From: Ignavibacteriales bacterium
Lineage (GTDB): Bacteria; Bacteroidota; Ignavibacteria; UBA10030
Assembly (NCBI GenBank): GCA_016186715.1
Contig: JACPLA010000052.1
Span: 1 to 36,841 of the forward strand
DNA length: 36,841 nucleotides
Reading direction: 5' to 3'
Positions 22,272 to 32,294 of this stretch are shown here, piece after piece; within the stretch, counting starts at the first letter, position 1; each line of letters starts with the position of its first letter. The translations under genes were made by a program, and so were the position numbers. Under the pieces are notes generated by a model. That model did no database searches, was not told the origin of the DNA, and was given only the letters and a program-made list of their open reading frames with translations.

Positions 22272-25200
22272 GTGAAGAAATTTTTCAAGTCCACATATTA
22301 CACCGCCGTCGTTATGATTTTCCTGATCATCGCCGCGGCCGGGTTCACCCAGACCAAGACGTTCCGAACGTATCTCAGGTCGACTGTGCTCCAGGAGCTG
22401 CATTCCGTGGTTCGCGGCACGATCATGCTTGGAGATATTCAGGGGAACCTGGCGACGGGATTCTCCGTCAATGACGTCGGTGTCTTCAGCGACGGCCGGG
22501 AAGTGCTGTTTGCCGAGCGCCTGGAAGTGCGGTACGATCCCGCGCTCGTGTTTTTCGGGCGGATCACCCTGTCACGCGTGACCCTTCTCCGCCCGCGTAT
22601 TCACCTCTGGAGGGGCGAAAACGGAGCCTGGAACCTCGAAAATCTCCTCGTGACTAGCGCCGAGCCCGACACCGCACCTTCGCCCTGGGTGATTGATCTG
22701 AAAATGGTCGAGTTGCTTGGCGCAAGGGCCCGAATCATAGATTCACTCGCTCTGAATCAACGGACTGCAGAAGAGACCGCGGCGCTTCCGGCCCAGGCCT
22801 TTGACTTCTCCAATCTCTCCCTTGATCCGCTCACCCTCAAAGCTGGGGTCAGGATTGCCGAAAACCAGATTTCGGCAAACATCCGGAGTCTCGATTTCAC
22901 GTCGGATCATCCCACTTTTCGTCTCGAACAACTCTCCGGGGAGTTCACGCTCGGGCCGCGGATGGCGGAGGTCCGGAGACTAACAATTCGCACGACGAAG
23001 TCCCGTCTTTCCCTCAACGCTCGTCTTCGCGGCGTTGACCTCTTGGCAATCGGCGATCTCGACGAACTCGAAAAAGCTCCGGTCGATCTTGCACTGACGG
23101 TCGACAAGCTCGATTTCGGCGAATTCAAACGATTCCTTCCGGGTCCTGTGGATTTCCTCGACACTCAGGCGGCGTTTGATATTCGAGCCAGCGGGCCGTT
23201 CGGACGATTGTCGGTCGAGGAAATTGCCGTCAAAACTCCAAGAAGTTTCGTCCGAATCAAAGGAAGCCTGCACAACCTGCACCGCCCGGGGGATCTGGAA
23301 TTGGATGTTACAGCCAACGACAACATTCTCCATCCGTCGGATCTTCTCGATCTCTTACCAGGTCTCCACCTCCCGGATCTCCGAACATTCGGGGTTCTGA
23401 GCTATGATCTGGAATTCAAGGGAAAACTTGAGCAGTTCAAGGCATCGGGCCGGGGAAGGCTCAGTGCGGGAACATTTTCTGTTGAATCGGAACTCGATTT
23501 GCGCGGTCCTTCGATGGTGTACAAGGGGAACCTTGCAACGGCGGAGTTCGACCTCGGTACTCTGCTCAACGACAAGGATCTGACCAGCAGGCTGAACGTG
23601 CGAGGAATCATTTCCGGGGCCGGAACGTCCCCGAAGTCCATGACAACCCTGGTTCGTCTTCAGGCCGACTCATCGGAATTCCTTGGTTTGCCGATCTCGA
23701 ATTCGGTTCTTGTCGTTGACGTTGCCGACCGTTCCCTGCGCTCCAACCTTCTGCTCATCGGCGGGCAAACCAGGGTTGATCTGAATGTTCGCTCCGGGTT
23801 TGCCCGCGACGATTCCTTGACGTACGATCTTCGCGGAAAGGTATTTTCCCTGAACCTCGCCCAGATTCTTCAAGATCGCCGGTATGAAAGCGATCTTTCG
23901 TTCAACGTCCAGATGGCCGGGACGAATCTCGATTTTGAATCCATGAAGGCCAGGGCGGGCGTCCAGTTCCTCCGTTCTTCTTTCGGAAACCAATCCTTTG
24001 AAAACCAGGACGTCGTTCTCGACTATGGTGCAAGAGACGATGCTACCCGCGAGTTGGTTCTGAATTCGGACATAGCCGACCTTCAGATCCGGGGCGCGTT
24101 CACTCCCCCTTCGTTCGTGACGGTTGTCAGCCGCGGGAGCGAGATCCTGGCTGAAGCTCTGGTTCACCGGTTCTCAACCCTGGATTCGTTGCGGGGGAGG
24201 AGGACTGCAGGGCCACGCCCCGCTTTTGTCTCCAGAGGCATAAGGGATTCTGATTCGATCGATGCCGATTTTTCCATTGACGTGAAAGATTTTCATCCCC
24301 TCGGAGTGTTCCTTGGCGAGCCCATGGCCGGGCAGGCAACCCTCCAGGGATCGGTTCACGGCTCTCTTGGCGACCTCAAGATCGACGGAACTGCATCCGT
24401 GGTTCAATTCGGAATCGCTTCAGGAACCACCGTGGTTGATTTACGGGGAACAGACGCTGCATTCGACGTTTCACGGATTGCCCCCCGGAACACAATCGAA
24501 AACCTGCGCTCGTCCATTCGCCTCACGGCCAACTCTATCCTCGTAGACTCGGTTCAGTTCAGCAACGTGGATTTTATGCACGAGCTGATTCAGGATTCAG
24601 CCCTTTTTTCCATTTCCACGCTTGTCGATTCGACCATCGGAGTGAATCTGGCGGGGACTTCGGTCTTTGTGCCGAACCTTATTGAACTGACGATCTCCCG
24701 GCTTGGACTCGAGGTCGCGGAGCATGCCTTCGAGAATGCCGACACGATTCGCGCGCAATTCGGCAAAGACGGAGTGAAGTTCGCCGATCTGATCATGCAG
24801 CATGAAACGGAAGAACTGACATTAGGCGGCATCCTTGATCCCACGGGAGTGTCGGATCTCCAATTTTCTGTCAGAAATTTTCTCTTGAATAACCTGAAGG
24901 ACTTTTCGCTCAGCCCGGCCTATGTTGAAAGAGTCCGGGATTTCAACGGAATTCTGGATCTGGACGGTTCGTTCCATGGGAATGTTGATCGGCCTGCGTT
25001 CAACGTGACCGTCTCCGCACAGGGGGTCAGAGTAGGGCCTGCTGTGTTCGGAACAATTACCGGCCGTGGATCCTATGCCGACGGATTAGCCGATGTGTTC
25101 CTGGAATTCAGAAGCAGACCCGACGAGCCGAACGTTCCGTCGGAGCTTTTTGTTTCCGGAGTGATGCCCCTGTCTCTGGGAACTGTTTCTCCGACCAGGG

Positions 25201-26801
25201 ACGATTTCGGCATGGATCTGGTGATTCGCGCTCGCGGGTTTCGTCTTGAATTCCTCGATCCCTTCATCCCGGTCACGTCGAATCTTACCGGTCAGGTTTT
25301 TGCCGACATGAAGATGCGCGGAACGATCCGTCAACCGATGTATGAAGGGAACCTCAACCTTCAGAACGGCCGGTTCTTCTTTACGCCCCTTGGCATTACC
25401 TACATCCTCAACGGCAGACTGAATCCGCAAGGACAGGAAATCGTTCTTCAGGAAATGTCCCTGGCGAATATCCCCAACGACGGGGCCAGTTCTATGAGTC
25501 TCTCGGGAAATCTTGTTTTGGCGGGATTTGACGTCAAGGGGTTCGATATTGTGGCACAAGGTCAGTTGCTGGTCATGAAAGAGGCATCCCGATTACCGGG
25601 GCTTCCATTATACGGCAACGTCTCCATCGCTTCCGGGCCGACGCCCTTACAGTGGACCGGAACACCGGAGCGATCGTTTGTCACCGGTAGCATCCTGGTC
25701 AGAAACGCCAACATTACCTTTCCGCCGACCGGTGACATTTTCCTCGAACGAGAGACGATGTTTACGGTGACCTTCATAGACGACACGTCACACTTGAGTT
25801 CTACGGGTCAATTCGCCGGGGGTAAAGGTCCGGCCGCGGCAAACTTCTTGCCGGGATCCTCAATGCTGCCCTCCAACGGCAAGAACCTTCTTCCGTCGCT
25901 TCCTGTCGCCTTACCTCGGGAAACCTCGTTTCTTGACAACATCGTCTACAGTCTCGCGATTGAAACCGCAGGTCTCACCCAGGTTCGATTCGTTTTCAAC
26001 CAGCTCACGAACGAAGAATTATTTGCCGACTTGAAAGGTCGGCTTGTGTTTGCCAGGGACGGCGGAACGTCGCGCCTCACAGGCGAGCTTGAGGTTGGCC
26101 AGCGATCATATTATAAGTACTTCAAAACCCTGCAGGCTTCCGGTAAGCTGTTATTCACCGGCAATGTTGCAAATCCCGAACTCGATATCATTGCAACATA
26201 CGAGGGTCTCTATTCTCCCGTCGATACGACCAAGGAAGACCAGAAGGTCATCGTTCGTCTTGCGATCACGGGTACGCGTGACGAGCCCAAGGTGAAGATG
26301 GGACTTGAAGTCTATGATCGCGACGGCAACAAGCTGCCGCAACGCGCCGACGTGCAATCGGACGCCATTGCTTTTCTCGTCAGCGGTACGTTCAAGGACG
26401 AGATGACACAGCAGCAAGAGACTTCGCTGACGAGCAACCTGCTCCGGAGCATCAGCTCATCGCTTCTCACCGCCCCCTTGACAGACTTCGTACGCAGCCG
26501 TGTCGGCTACGTGACTTCTATTGACGTCGCCTATTACGGCGGGAGCAAGAGTTTTCAGGAGTCGGCCGATCTTCGAGTGACGGGGGAAGTAGGCGAGTAT
26601 GTCATCCGATTGGGAGGGAGGGTTTTCCAGGATGTCTCGAATACCAACGTCAGCGTTCAATTCCCCATGAGTGCCATTGTCGGTTCGGAGGCATGGAGGA
26701 ACCTGGTGCTGGAACTGGAACGGCGCGTGGAAGGCGTTGAAAGCTTTGAGCGGCGCCGCGATTCCAAAGGCGTGCGGCTTTTGTACAGAATTACGTTCTA
26801 A
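22272..26801 (+). CDS. tamB: TamB / AsmA-like translocation and assembly protein (DUF490)
   Basis: A 1509-residue envelope protein. It has a single N-terminal membrane anchor (about 13-27) followed by a very long beta-rich periplasmic part, the taco-shaped groove that in TamB/YhdP-type proteins carries phospholipid between membranes or assists outer-membrane protein assembly. The N-terminal AsmA-like segment includes 'RTYLRSTVLQELHSVVRGTI'; the C-terminal DUF490 domain (about 1140-1509) includes 'GQRSYYKYFKTLQASGKLLF' and ends in an aromatic 'LLYRITF', as outer-membrane-associated proteins often do. The start is GTG, 48 bases after hldE2. The partner TamA is not adjacent, although the gene at 29125 carries an Omp85-like barrel. 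Length is normal for the family. Confidence 0.9.
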   Translation: MKKFFKSTYYTAVVMIFLIIAAAGFTQTKTFRTYLRSTVLQELHSVVRGTIMLGDIQGNLATGFSVNDVGVFSDGREVLFAERLEVRYDPALVFFGRITLSRVTLLRPRIHLWRGENGAWNLENLLVTSAEPDTAPSPWVIDLKMVELLGARARIIDSLALNQRTAEETAALPAQAFDFSNLSLDPLTLKAGVRIAENQISANIRSLDFTSDHPTFRLEQLSGEFTLGPRMAEVRRLTIRTTKSRLSLNARLRGVDLLAIGDLDELEKAPVDLALTVDKLDFGEFKRFLPGPVDFLDTQAAFDIRASGPFGRLSVEEIAVKTPRSFVRIKGSLHNLHRPGDLELDVTANDNILHPSDLLDLLPGLHLPDLRTFGVLSYDLEFKGKLEQFKASGRGRLSAGTFSVESELDLRGPSMVYKGNLATAEFDLGTLLNDKDLTSRLNVRGIISGAGTSPKSMTTLVRLQADSSEFLGLPISNSVLVVDVADRSLRSNLLLIGGQTRVDLNVRSGFARDDSLTYDLRGKVFSLNLAQILQDRRYESDLSFNVQMAGTNLDFESMKARAGVQFLRSSFGNQSFENQDVVLDYGARDDATRELVLNSDIADLQIRGAFTPPSFVTVVSRGSEILAEALVHRFSTLDSLRGRRTAGPRPAFVSRGIRDSDSIDADFSIDVKDFHPLGVFLGEPMAGQATLQGSVHGSLGDLKIDGTASVVQFGIASGTTVVDLRGTDAAFDVSRIAPRNTIENLRSSIRLTANSILVDSVQFSNVDFMHELIQDSALFSISTLVDSTIGVNLAGTSVFVPNLIELTISRLGLEVAEHAFENADTIRAQFGKDGVKFADLIMQHETEELTLGGILDPTGVSDLQFSVRNFLLNNLKDFSLSPAYVERVRDFNGILDLDGSFHGNVDRPAFNVTVSAQGVRVGPAVFGTITGRGSYADGLADVFLEFRSRPDEPNVPSELFVSGVMPLSLGTVSPTRDDFGMDLVIRARGFRLEFLDPFIPVTSNLTGQVFADMKMRGTIRQPMYEGNLNLQNGRFFFTPLGITYILNGRLNPQGQEIVLQEMSLANIPNDGASSMSLSGNLVLAGFDVKGFDIVAQGQLLVMKEASRLPGLPLYGNVSIASGPTPLQWTGTPERSFVTGSILVRNANITFPPTGDIFLERETMFTVTFIDDTSHLSSTGQFAGGKGPAAANFLPGSSMLPSNGKNLLPSLPVALPRETSFLDNIVYSLAIETAGLTQVRFVFNQLTNEELFADLKGRLVFARDGGTSRLTGELEVGQRSYYKYFKTLQASGKLLFTGNVANPELDIIATYEGLYSPVDTTKEDQKVIVRLAITGTRDEPKVKMGLEVYDRDGNKLPQRADVQSDAIAFLVSGTFKDEMTQQQETSLTSNLLRSISSSLLTAPLTDFVRSRVGYVTSIDVAYYGGSKSFQESADLRVTGEVGEYVIRLGGRVFQDVSNTNVSVQFPMSAIVGSEAWRNLVLELERRVEGVESFERRRDSKGVRLLYRITF

Positions 26802-26826
26802 CCTGTAGGCTCCACTGGTCACATCA

Positions 26827-26834
26827 AGAAGGGG
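26827..26834 (+). promoter_or_regulatory. Strong ribosome binding site upstream of rnr without ATG/GTG/TTG in position
   Basis: AGAAGGGG lies 26 bases after the tamB stop. In the rnr frame, ATT (26835) follows directly and ATC (26844) lies at good spacing, but no ATG, GTG or TTG occurs before 26916. The translated sequence between 26844 and 26916 completes a winged-helix fold, so translation probably begins here. Confidence 0.5.
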
Positions 26835-26915
26835 ATTACGCCAATCGAACCACTCACACACGCTCTGCTGAATTTTCTTGCCCGGTATCCAAGTCAACTC
26901 TTCAAAAAGGCCGAG

Positions 26916-29033
26916 TTGGCACGCCGTTTGTCTCTCACAACGAGGGAGGACCACGAGGCGCTCTCACGCGCATTAGAGCAGCTGGAAAAGGATTCGCGTA
27001 TCCGACGGGTCAAAAGGGGAAAATATGGCCATCTTGAAGTCCGTCAAACCGTTCAGGGAACAGTGGAAGTCACCAAACAGGGCCTCGGCTTTGTCAACGT
27101 GGAGGGAATGGAGGAGGAAGTGTTTATCCCCCCGGGGCTCCTCGGTACGGCCTTGAGCAAGGACCTGGTCGAGGTTTCGTTGTTTGCGCAGACCCAGAAG
27201 CAGAGGGAACAAGGCAAGCGGAGAGAAGGCGAGGTCGTCAAGGTTCTTCGGAGGGCTCGCAACGAAGTGGTCGGAACTCTCGAGCGACAGCGCAAAACAT
27301 TTTTTGTCATCCCCGATGACCGGAAGATACCCGCCGAGATTGCCGTTGACGGCGACGAGCTGCTGGGGGCAACCGTGGGAGACAAAGTGGTGGTACGAAT
27401 CGACAGCTGGGGATCGAGCCGTTTGAACCCGGAGGGAGACGTTGTCGAGGTGTTGGGAAAAGCCGGGGAGGTCTCGGCCGAATTGCTTTCTGTGGCCAGG
27501 GAGTTCCAGCTTCCTCAGTCTTTTCCCGCCGAGGTCCAGAGTGCCGCGGCCGATGTCACAACCGAAATCCCACCGGAAGAAGTCAAACGGCGTCTGGATT
27601 TTCGCGACGAATTATGCGTTACGATTGATCCCGACGACGCGAAGGATTTTGACGATGCAGTCTCCTTGCACCCGCTCCCCGATGGGAACGTCCGGTTGGG
27701 AGTTCATATCGCCGATGTGTCATATTATGTTCAGGAAGGAAGCGTGCTCGATCGGGAAGCGTTCCAGCGCGGGACAAGCGTTTATTTTCCCAATACGGTC
27801 ATTCCGATGCTCCCGGAACACCTTTCGAACATCGTGTGCAGCCTTCGGCCGAACGTGGACCGACTCACGTTTTCCGTGCTGATGAGAGTTACTCCGGCAG
27901 GGGCGGTAAAGGCGTACGAAATCAGGGAATCGGTGATTCGGAGCGCGAGAAGATTCACCTACGAAGAAGTGGAGGCAATCCTGGGAGGAAAAACCGCGTC
28001 GGGGGAATCCAAAGAGATTGTTTCCGCGCTCAAGTCGATGCATCAGCTGAGCCGAACGCTGACCAGGAAGCGGATGCATGAGGGGAGCATCGATTTTGAA
28101 TCGGCCGAAGCGAAATTCCGCTTCGATGAAGAGGGGAAACCTCTGGAAATCGTCAAAAAAATTCGTCTCGACAGCCATCGCCTCGTTGAAGAGTTCATGC
28201 TCCTGGCCAATATGGTGGTTGCGCGCCATATCGGGCTTTCCAGAAAGGAAGACCACAGGAAACCGTTTCTTTATCGGATCCATGACAGCCCCGATCCGGA
28301 CCGAATCCGGGAGCTTGCAGCGTTTGTGCAGCAATTCGGCTTCCGCCTGCATCTTGAAGGGGGGGTGTCTTCCAAAGCATTTCAGAGACTCCTTGACCAG
28401 GTTCGGGGAACGGAGGTCGAAAATGTTATCAACGAAGTAGCGTTGCGGTCGATGGCGAAAGCCGTGTACTCCGAGCGAAACATCGGTCATTACGGGTTGG
28501 CCTTTGATTACTACACCCATTTCACCTCCCCGATTCGCCGGTATCCGGATCTTGTCGTTCATCGCCTTCTGAAGTCCTATGCCGGGGGGGTAACCCTGGC
28601 AAGAAGACGGGAGTTGACGGAGCGACTTCCCTTCGTGGCGAAATACTCCTCCGTCCGCGAGCGAACCGCCATGGAAGCGGAACGCGCCGCGGTCAAGGTC
28701 ATGCAGGTGGAGTATATGAAGAGGCATCTCGGCGACGAGTTTCACGGCGTTGTCTCCGGAGTGACAAAATACGGGATGTTTGTCGAGATCAACGATCTTT
28801 TGGTGGAAGGGATGATCCATGTCCGCGACCTCGAGGACGACTATTACGTCTACGATGAAAAGAACTACGCGCTCATCGGAAGGCGGACCAGGAAGCAATA
28901 CCGTTTGGGAGATTCTGTCAACCTGAAAGTTATTCGGGTCAATTCCGAGGAGCGCGAAATTGATTTCGTGATTGTCCGGGATCTTCACGACACGAAGCAC
29001 GATAAGCGCCGTGCGCACAAGCGGCGGAACTAA
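26916..29033 (+). CDS. rnr: Ribonuclease R
   Basis: A processive 3'-5' exoribonuclease of the RNase II/RNB family that degrades structured RNA and takes part in rRNA and tmRNA quality control. From TTG at 26916 it has 705 residues: the end of an N-terminal winged helix, cold-shock OB domains (about 45-200), and the RNB catalytic domain from about 227, with metal-binding D238, D244, D246 and D247 in 'TIDPDDAKDFDDAVS'. A C-terminal S1 domain spans about 610-690 ('GDEFHGVVSGVTKYGMFVEI'), followed by a basic tail. The coordinates give the first conventional start codon, but the frame stays open and winged-helix-like back to about 26844, so the true N-terminus is probably about 24 residues longer. 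Confidence 0.92.
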   Translation: MARRLSLTTREDHEALSRALEQLEKDSRIRRVKRGKYGHLEVRQTVQGTVEVTKQGLGFVNVEGMEEEVFIPPGLLGTALSKDLVEVSLFAQTQKQREQGKRREGEVVKVLRRARNEVVGTLERQRKTFFVIPDDRKIPAEIAVDGDELLGATVGDKVVVRIDSWGSSRLNPEGDVVEVLGKAGEVSAELLSVAREFQLPQSFPAEVQSAAADVTTEIPPEEVKRRLDFRDELCVTIDPDDAKDFDDAVSLHPLPDGNVRLGVHIADVSYYVQEGSVLDREAFQRGTSVYFPNTVIPMLPEHLSNIVCSLRPNVDRLTFSVLMRVTPAGAVKAYEIRESVIRSARRFTYEEVEAILGGKTASGESKEIVSALKSMHQLSRTLTRKRMHEGSIDFESAEAKFRFDEEGKPLEIVKKIRLDSHRLVEEFMLLANMVVARHIGLSRKEDHRKPFLYRIHDSPDPDRIRELAAFVQQFGFRLHLEGGVSSKAFQRLLDQVRGTEVENVINEVALRSMAKAVYSERNIGHYGLAFDYYTHFTSPIRRYPDLVVHRLLKSYAGGVTLARRRELTERLPFVAKYSSVRERTAMEAERAAVKVMQVEYMKRHLGDEFHGVVSGVTKYGMFVEINDLLVEGMIHVRDLEDDYYVYDEKNYALIGRRTRKQYRLGDSVNLKVIRVNSEEREIDFVIVRDLHDTKHDKRRAHKRRN

Positions 29034-29062
29034 GTCCGGCGTCCGGTCGTTGGAGTACCTGG

Positions 29063-29091
29063 TTGCATTTTCAGGCGTTTTTGGCTACAAT
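29063..29091 (+). promoter_or_regulatory. Sigma70-like promoter of the protease/propeller/barrel gene
   Basis: TTGCAT (29063-29068) and TACAAT (29086-29091) are separated by exactly 17 bases, between rnr and the gene at 29125. Transcription would begin near 29098, giving a leader of about 27 bases that contains GAGGA before the ATG. Confidence 0.55.
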
Positions 29092-29124
29092 ATGAAAGAG
29101 AACGTTGATTTTGTGAGGACCGTC

Positions 29125-32100
29125 ATGAACCGTGTTTTGGCACTCGCTGCGTTTCTTTGTCTCACCGCCCCCATTTCCCTTGCGCAGAATTCGGTCTTTG
29201 GTAAGAACAAAGTTCAGTATAAGACATTCGACTGGCAGTTCATCCAGACGAGTCATTTTGACGTTTATTATGCTCAGGACGGTTATGAAATCGCGACCTT
29301 TGCGGCCCAAGCCGCCGAAGACGCGTACGATGCAATCCGGAAGCTTTTCCGGTACGAAATCAACAGCCGCGTGTCGATCGTTATACACAATTCTCACAAC
29401 GAATTTCAACAGACGAATGTCATTGGGCAATACCTGGAGGAGGGCATTGGGGGCGTCACCGAACTCTTCAAGAACCGGATCGTCGTTCCGTTTGAGGGGA
29501 GCTACCAGGGCTTTCGACATGTGATTCACCATGAACTTGTTCATGCGGTCATTAACGACATGTTTTACGGGGGATCGATTCAGGCCCTGCTGGCCAGCCG
29601 GTCTCCGCTGATCCTCCCCGGATGGATGAACGAAGGTCTTGCCGAATACGCTGCGTTACGATGGGAGACGAATTCCGACATGTTCCTGCGGGATGCGACG
29701 ATTCACAACTATCTGCCTCCGATCGATTTCCTTGGGGGATACTTTGCCTACCGGGGCGGCCAGTCCGTCTGGTATTACATCGGCACAAAATACGGCGAGC
29801 AGAAAATTGCAGAAATCCTCAATCGGATCAAGGGAACGCGCAGCGTCGAACAGGGATTTCGCACAACCATCGGTCTTTCGGTCAAAGAACTTTCAGAACG
29901 ATGGGAGAAGGAGCAGAAGGTTCTCTACTGGCCTGACATTGCCAAGCGGGAAGAACCGTCGGAATTCGCACGTCGCCTGACGGATCATACGAAGGATCAC
30001 AATTTTTACAACACGAGCCCCGCCATTTCTCCGCGCGGCGATAAGATTGCCTTCATTTCCGACCGCAACGATTTCTTTGACATCTTTCTCATGTCGGCCA
30101 CTACCGGCGAGATCATCGACAAACTTGTGAGCGGACAGCAAACGAGCGATTTTGAAGAACTGCACTTGCTCACTCCCGGCATTACCTGGTCTCCCGACGG
30201 AAAGAAAATTGCGCTGGCCGTAAAAGCCGGGGAAAAGGACGCCGTCATGGTCATTGACACGGAATCCGGGCGGAAAGAAAAGCTCACGTTTGAGCTCGAC
30301 GGCATTTTTTCGGTTGATTGGTCCCGTGACGGATCGGTGATTGCGTTTGTGGGTTTGAAGCCGCCACAGTCGGATATCTACGTGTACAACTTCCAGACAC
30401 GAGAGCTGCGGAATCTCACCAACGACGTTTTTTCCGACTCCGATCCCGCAGTCTCCCCGGACGGAAAAACGGTGTATTTCAGCTCTGACCGAAAGGACGT
30501 GACGGACCCGTCCATGCTCCCTTTGACGTTCTCCATGATCGACTTCGACTATCGATACCGGGACATCTACAGCGCATCGATCGAAACGGGTGAGATCAGA
30601 AAAGTAGGCGGAACACCGAACACCGACGAGACCTCACCTGTTGTTTCTCCTGACGGCGACAAACTTCTCTACATTTCCGACCGGAACGGGATCAACAACA
30701 TTTATGAATTGGATTTGAAAACGGGGATTGACCGGCCGATCACGAACTCGCTCTCCGGCATCTATCAGTTGTCCCTCTCCCATGACGGCTCGAAGCTCGC
30801 CTTCTCATCGTTGAATCAGGCCGGGTTCGACATCTTTCTCATGCGCACTCCGCTCGAACGACAACTCAGCGTCGCAGAGTTGGAGCCGACGGAATTCATC
30901 AAGCGCAAATACGATCTTCCCCGCGACGAAAGGCCTGTGACGACCATTGTATCCGCAGCAACTTCATCCGATACGGTGGCTGTGAAAGGAAACATCGTGA
31001 TCATGGCCGATACCACCAACCGGGAATCTCCCTACGGTAAACCGTCGCCCACAGACCTCAAGAGTTTCGTTTTCACGGAGGAATTCATGAGGGACACGGT
31101 TTCCCGGCAGCCCAGTCCGTACCGATTCGACGTGTCCGATAATGTCGATGCCGAGGGAAACTATATTCCGCGAAAGTACAAGCTTAATTTTACCCCCGAT
31201 CTTGTCTACGGAACGGCCGGATACAGCACCTTTTACGGCGTCCAGGGAACAACCCTGATGGCCTTCAGCGACATGTTGGGCGATCATCAGATTATTTTTC
31301 AGACGAATCTTTTGCTCGACCTCAAGAACAGCGATTACGGACTTGCGTATTTTTATTTACCCCACCGGATTGACTTCGGATTTCAGGGGTTTCACAGCGC
31401 CCGATTCCTCTATATCAACGATGTCTTTGGCTTTCCTGTTCTCTACAGGTTCCGCCAGTGGGCGCTCGGCATGGCCGCTTCATATCCGATCGACCGCTTT
31501 AACCGGCTCGATTTCTCGGCGCTCTGGCTCAACTTGTCACGCGAAAATTTGGATTTCCCTTCGGATCCCGCCCAGCGCCGGTCTCTTATCCTGCCTCTGG
31601 TCTCGTACGTGAAGGATAATTCGTTGTGGACAGGAGGGTGGTTCGGCCCGAATAATGGGAGCAGGTTCAACGCCACATTTTACGGGAGCGCCAAGTTCGG
31701 GAATGAGTGGCTTGACCTCCAGACCTTTACCATTGACTACCGGAGCTACACGCCTCTGTTTCAGAATTTCATTTTCGTGTTTCGTGGAACGGGGGGAGTG
31801 AGCAACGGAAAAGACCGGCAGAACTTCTTTATCGGAGGCGACGAAGGGTGGATCAATCGCCGCTTTGACGGGAACACGTTCCCTATCGTCGATGTGGAAG
31901 ATTACGCCTTTCTGACCCCTGTCCTTCCCTTGCGGGGTTTCAACTATAACGTACGGAATGGCACTCGCTTTGCTCTGCTCAACTTCGAGGCGCGCTTCCC
32001 CATGATCCGCTATCTGATCGGTGGATCCATTCTTCCTTTTGGGTTCCAGAATATTCTTGGAGCAGGGTTTCTCGACATCGGGTCGGCGTGGTCTAATACA

Positions 32101-32289
32101 GGAGGGTGGCAAGCGCTCCGGCGAACACCGTCCGGCTCCCTGCGCACCAAGGACCTTCTCATCGGCATGGGAATCGGAACCCGTTTGTTCTTCCTCGGAT
32201 TCCCCCTGCGGTTTGATATCGCCTGGAACTACGACTTTGCCAGGCTCTCACGACCCGTGTACTACATTTCGATCGGTCCCGAGATCTGA
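29125..32289 (+). CDS. Gluzincin-like metalloprotease / TolB-type propeller / Omp85-like barrel fusion
   Basis: A 1054-residue exported protein, probably in the outer membrane. The ATG at 29125 is chosen because GAGGA lies five bases upstream and a signal peptide follows ('MNRVLALAAFLCLTAPISLA'); earlier in-frame ATGs at 28972 and 29092 lack both. Residues about 30-280 form a peptidase MA-like domain with H136-E137-x-x-H140 ('HHELVHAVIND') and a likely third zinc ligand E170 in 'GWMNEGLAEYAAL'. About 290-620 hold six or more PD40/TolB-like propeller units ('SPDGKTVYFSSDRKD', 'SPDGDKLLYISDRNG'). The last 350 residues resemble an Omp85/surface-antigen barrel and end in 'YYISIGPEI'. Related proteins occur in Bacteroidota. 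The role is unknown; the zinc site looks intact. Confidence 0.85.
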   Translation: MNRVLALAAFLCLTAPISLAQNSVFGKNKVQYKTFDWQFIQTSHFDVYYAQDGYEIATFAAQAAEDAYDAIRKLFRYEINSRVSIVIHNSHNEFQQTNVIGQYLEEGIGGVTELFKNRIVVPFEGSYQGFRHVIHHELVHAVINDMFYGGSIQALLASRSPLILPGWMNEGLAEYAALRWETNSDMFLRDATIHNYLPPIDFLGGYFAYRGGQSVWYYIGTKYGEQKIAEILNRIKGTRSVEQGFRTTIGLSVKELSERWEKEQKVLYWPDIAKREEPSEFARRLTDHTKDHNFYNTSPAISPRGDKIAFISDRNDFFDIFLMSATTGEIIDKLVSGQQTSDFEELHLLTPGITWSPDGKKIALAVKAGEKDAVMVIDTESGRKEKLTFELDGIFSVDWSRDGSVIAFVGLKPPQSDIYVYNFQTRELRNLTNDVFSDSDPAVSPDGKTVYFSSDRKDVTDPSMLPLTFSMIDFDYRYRDIYSASIETGEIRKVGGTPNTDETSPVVSPDGDKLLYISDRNGINNIYELDLKTGIDRPITNSLSGIYQLSLSHDGSKLAFSSLNQAGFDIFLMRTPLERQLSVAELEPTEFIKRKYDLPRDERPVTTIVSAATSSDTVAVKGNIVIMADTTNRESPYGKPSPTDLKSFVFTEEFMRDTVSRQPSPYRFDVSDNVDAEGNYIPRKYKLNFTPDLVYGTAGYSTFYGVQGTTLMAFSDMLGDHQIIFQTNLLLDLKNSDYGLAYFYLPHRIDFGFQGFHSARFLYINDVFGFPVLYRFRQWALGMAASYPIDRFNRLDFSALWLNLSRENLDFPSDPAQRRSLILPLVSYVKDNSLWTGGWFGPNNGSRFNATFYGSAKFGNEWLDLQTFTIDYRSYTPLFQNFIFVFRGTGGVSNGKDRQNFFIGGDEGWINRRFDGNTFPIVDVEDYAFLTPVLPLRGFNYNVRNGTRFALLNFEARFPMIRYLIGGSILPFGFQNILGAGFLDIGSAWSNTGGWQALRRTPSGSLRTKDLLIGMGIGTRLFFLGFPLRFDIAWNYDFARLSRPVYYISIGPEI

Positions 32290-32294
32290 TCCCA

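Noticed and set aside
27720-29018. A 432-codon minus-strand reading frame
   Set aside because: It is the antisense shadow of RNase R; the product has no recognisable domain.
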